Below are positions 60,549 through 61,288 of a DNA stretch of 61,288 nt, in pieces (the stretch's first letter is position 1; the number at the start of each line of letters is the position of its first letter). Source of the DNA: Faecalibacterium sp. GTDB lineage: Bacteria; Bacillota; Clostridia; Oscillospirales; Ruminococcaceae. Made by a program: the position numbers and the translations under genes. The stretch spans positions 1 to 61,288 of the forward strand of contig JARHYC010000008.1 in NCBI GenBank assembly GCA_029264955.1, in the 5' to 3' direction. The notes beneath the pieces were generated by a model. The model searched no databases. It was not told where the DNA came from and saw nothing but the letters and a program-made list of their open reading frames with translations.

Positions 60549-61288
60549 ATGGCAGAAATTCGACTTTCTGTGCGGGCATTGGTCGAATTTTTATTACAGC
60601 GTGGCAGTATTGACAGCCGTGCTGTTGGATTTGACCGCGCCCTTGAAGGGGCACGCATCCATCGACGTTTGCAAAAATCCGCCGGGGAAAAGTACGAAGC
60701 TGAAGTTTCTCTACTCGACCAACAAACAGTAGATGGAATTTCTTATCAAATCGAAGGTCGTGCCGATGGCATTTTTACCGATGACCGCGGCACGACAACC
60801 ATTGACGAAATCAAAACCACTACAATTCCCTATGCATCCATTGTGGAAGACATGAACCCTTGTCACTGGGCGCAGGGTATGGTGTATGCTGCAATTTACG
60901 GCAGTCAACAGCATTTAGATGCACTTTCGGTTCAGCTCACCTACTATCAAATCGACGAAGAACGCATCATTCGTTTTGTGCGGCACTTCACGCTGCGACA
61001 GCTGCAAACTTTTTATCAGGACCTTTTATTGCAGTACACCCCTTGGGCAAAACGTCAGCAGGAACATACCCAGCAGTGTACTGCCAGCCTGACAGATTTG
61101 CGTTTTCCTTTTGCAGAATGGCGCACAGGTCAGCATGCCATGTCCGGCGCCGTTTATCACACCTGTAAAGAAGCAGATAGTCGGCTTTTGTGTCAGGCAC
61201 CTACCGGCATTGGAAAAACGATGAGTACCTTGTTTCCTGCTTTGAAAAGTATGGGAGAAGGTTGCGGTGAAAAAATTTTTTACCTAAC
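60549..61288 (+). CDS. Partial PD-(D/E)XK nuclease-DinG-like helicase
   Basis: The ATG at 60549 follows AAAGAAAGGAG and the frame stays open to the window edge, so only the first 246 codons are seen. Residues 1-175 look like a PD-(D/E)XK nuclease domain: VDGISYQIEGRADGIFTDD, then TTTIDEIKTT (D..EIK), and PCHWAQGMVYAAIYG (Q-A motif). The end has QAPTGIGKTMSTLFPAL, Walker A of an XPD/DinG-like helicase. This fusion is known in Firmicutes. The rest lies outside. It follows the ATPase gene by 40 bp. Confidence 0.88.
   Translation, partial: MAEIRLSVRALVEFLLQRGSIDSRAVGFDRALEGARIHRRLQKSAGEKYEAEVSLLDQQTVDGISYQIEGRADGIFTDDRGTTTIDEIKTTTIPYASIVEDMNPCHWAQGMVYAAIYGSQQHLDALSVQLTYYQIDEERIIRFVRHFTLRQLQTFYQDLLLQYTPWAKRQQEHTQQCTASLTDLRFPFAEWRTGQHAMSGAVYHTCKEADSRLLCQAPTGIGKTMSTLFPALKSMGEGCGEKIFYL

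Noticed and set aside
1-61288. CRISPR array, prophage, insertion sequence or integrative element
   Set aside because: No regularly spaced repeats, transposase, integrase or phage structural gene was seen. The two tRNA genes show no attachment-site duplication that I could find by eye.

Overview
The window looks like chromosomal DNA of a gut Clostridia member of the Oscillospiraceae/Ruminococcaceae type (Faecalibacterium, Gemmiger or Subdoligranulum-like). This rests on AAGGAGG-type ribosome binding sites, TTGACA/TATAAT promoters, roughly even GC content, the zapA-U32 peptidase and smpB-recR-ybaB-dnaX neighbourhoods, a hexuronate-use operon and several anaerobe flavoproteins. The genus is an inference. 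I saw no phage, insertion sequence, plasmid gene or CRISPR array.

Layout. 1-4.1 kb (minus strand) is information processing: tmRNA, smpB, recR, ybaB, dnaX and an SRP RNA. 4.1-13.8 kb (minus) is cell shape and housekeeping: mgsA, a MinD-like ATPase, PBP2, mreD, mreC, mreB, maf, dut, U32 peptidase and zapA. 14-18.9 kb (plus) holds glgP, an unknown gene and an nfeD-SPFH pair. 19-22.9 kb (minus) holds a strongly promoted two-gene operon (GGGtGRT protein plus a NifU-like protein) and a lipoprotein flavoenzyme. 23-27 kb (minus) holds an ArsR-DUF2087 regulator with a small partner, a DUF1846 protein and an MFS carrier. 27.1-30.1 kb (plus) holds hisS and an ECF sigma/DUF4349 pair. 30.1-35.4 kb (minus) holds tRNA-Gly, an AI-2E-type membrane protein, rpoD, an SDR with an acidic extension, tadA and a CPBP protease. 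35.6-42.8 kb is a hexuronate locus: a GntR regulator (minus), then kdgA-VOC, kdgK, uxaC and a GH2 glycosidase (plus). 43-49 kb holds an SDR, an NCS2 permease and exopolysaccharide genes. 49-54 kb (mostly minus) holds an old-yellow-enzyme-type reductase with MarR, tRNA-Arg and a PadR cassette. 54-61 kb holds a MATE exporter, a Tat/FMN-binding lipoprotein, pta, a family-4 uracil-DNA glycosylase, a PRK06851-type ATPase and the 5' part of a nuclease-helicase that runs off the window.

How the genes work together. In the hexuronate locus GH2 would free a glycone from conjugates or plant glycans, uxaC isomerises the uronate, and kdgK and kdgA finish the path to pyruvate and glyceraldehyde 3-phosphate. 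GntR-type sites of the form CTRGTATRCAAG lie in the kdgA promoter and beside the gntR promoter. Two exported proteins carry FMN-binding domains with a DAVxGAT motif, which suggests electron transfer outside the membrane.

The least described items are the GGGtGRT/NifU-like operon, a tyrosine-kinase-like exopolysaccharide protein that lacks its Walker A lysine and Walker B aspartate, the KDPG aldolase-VOC fusion, the SDR with an acidic tail, and two genes whose Shine-Dalgarno sequence sits inside the preceding terminator hairpin. All functions are inferred from reading the sequence; no search was run.
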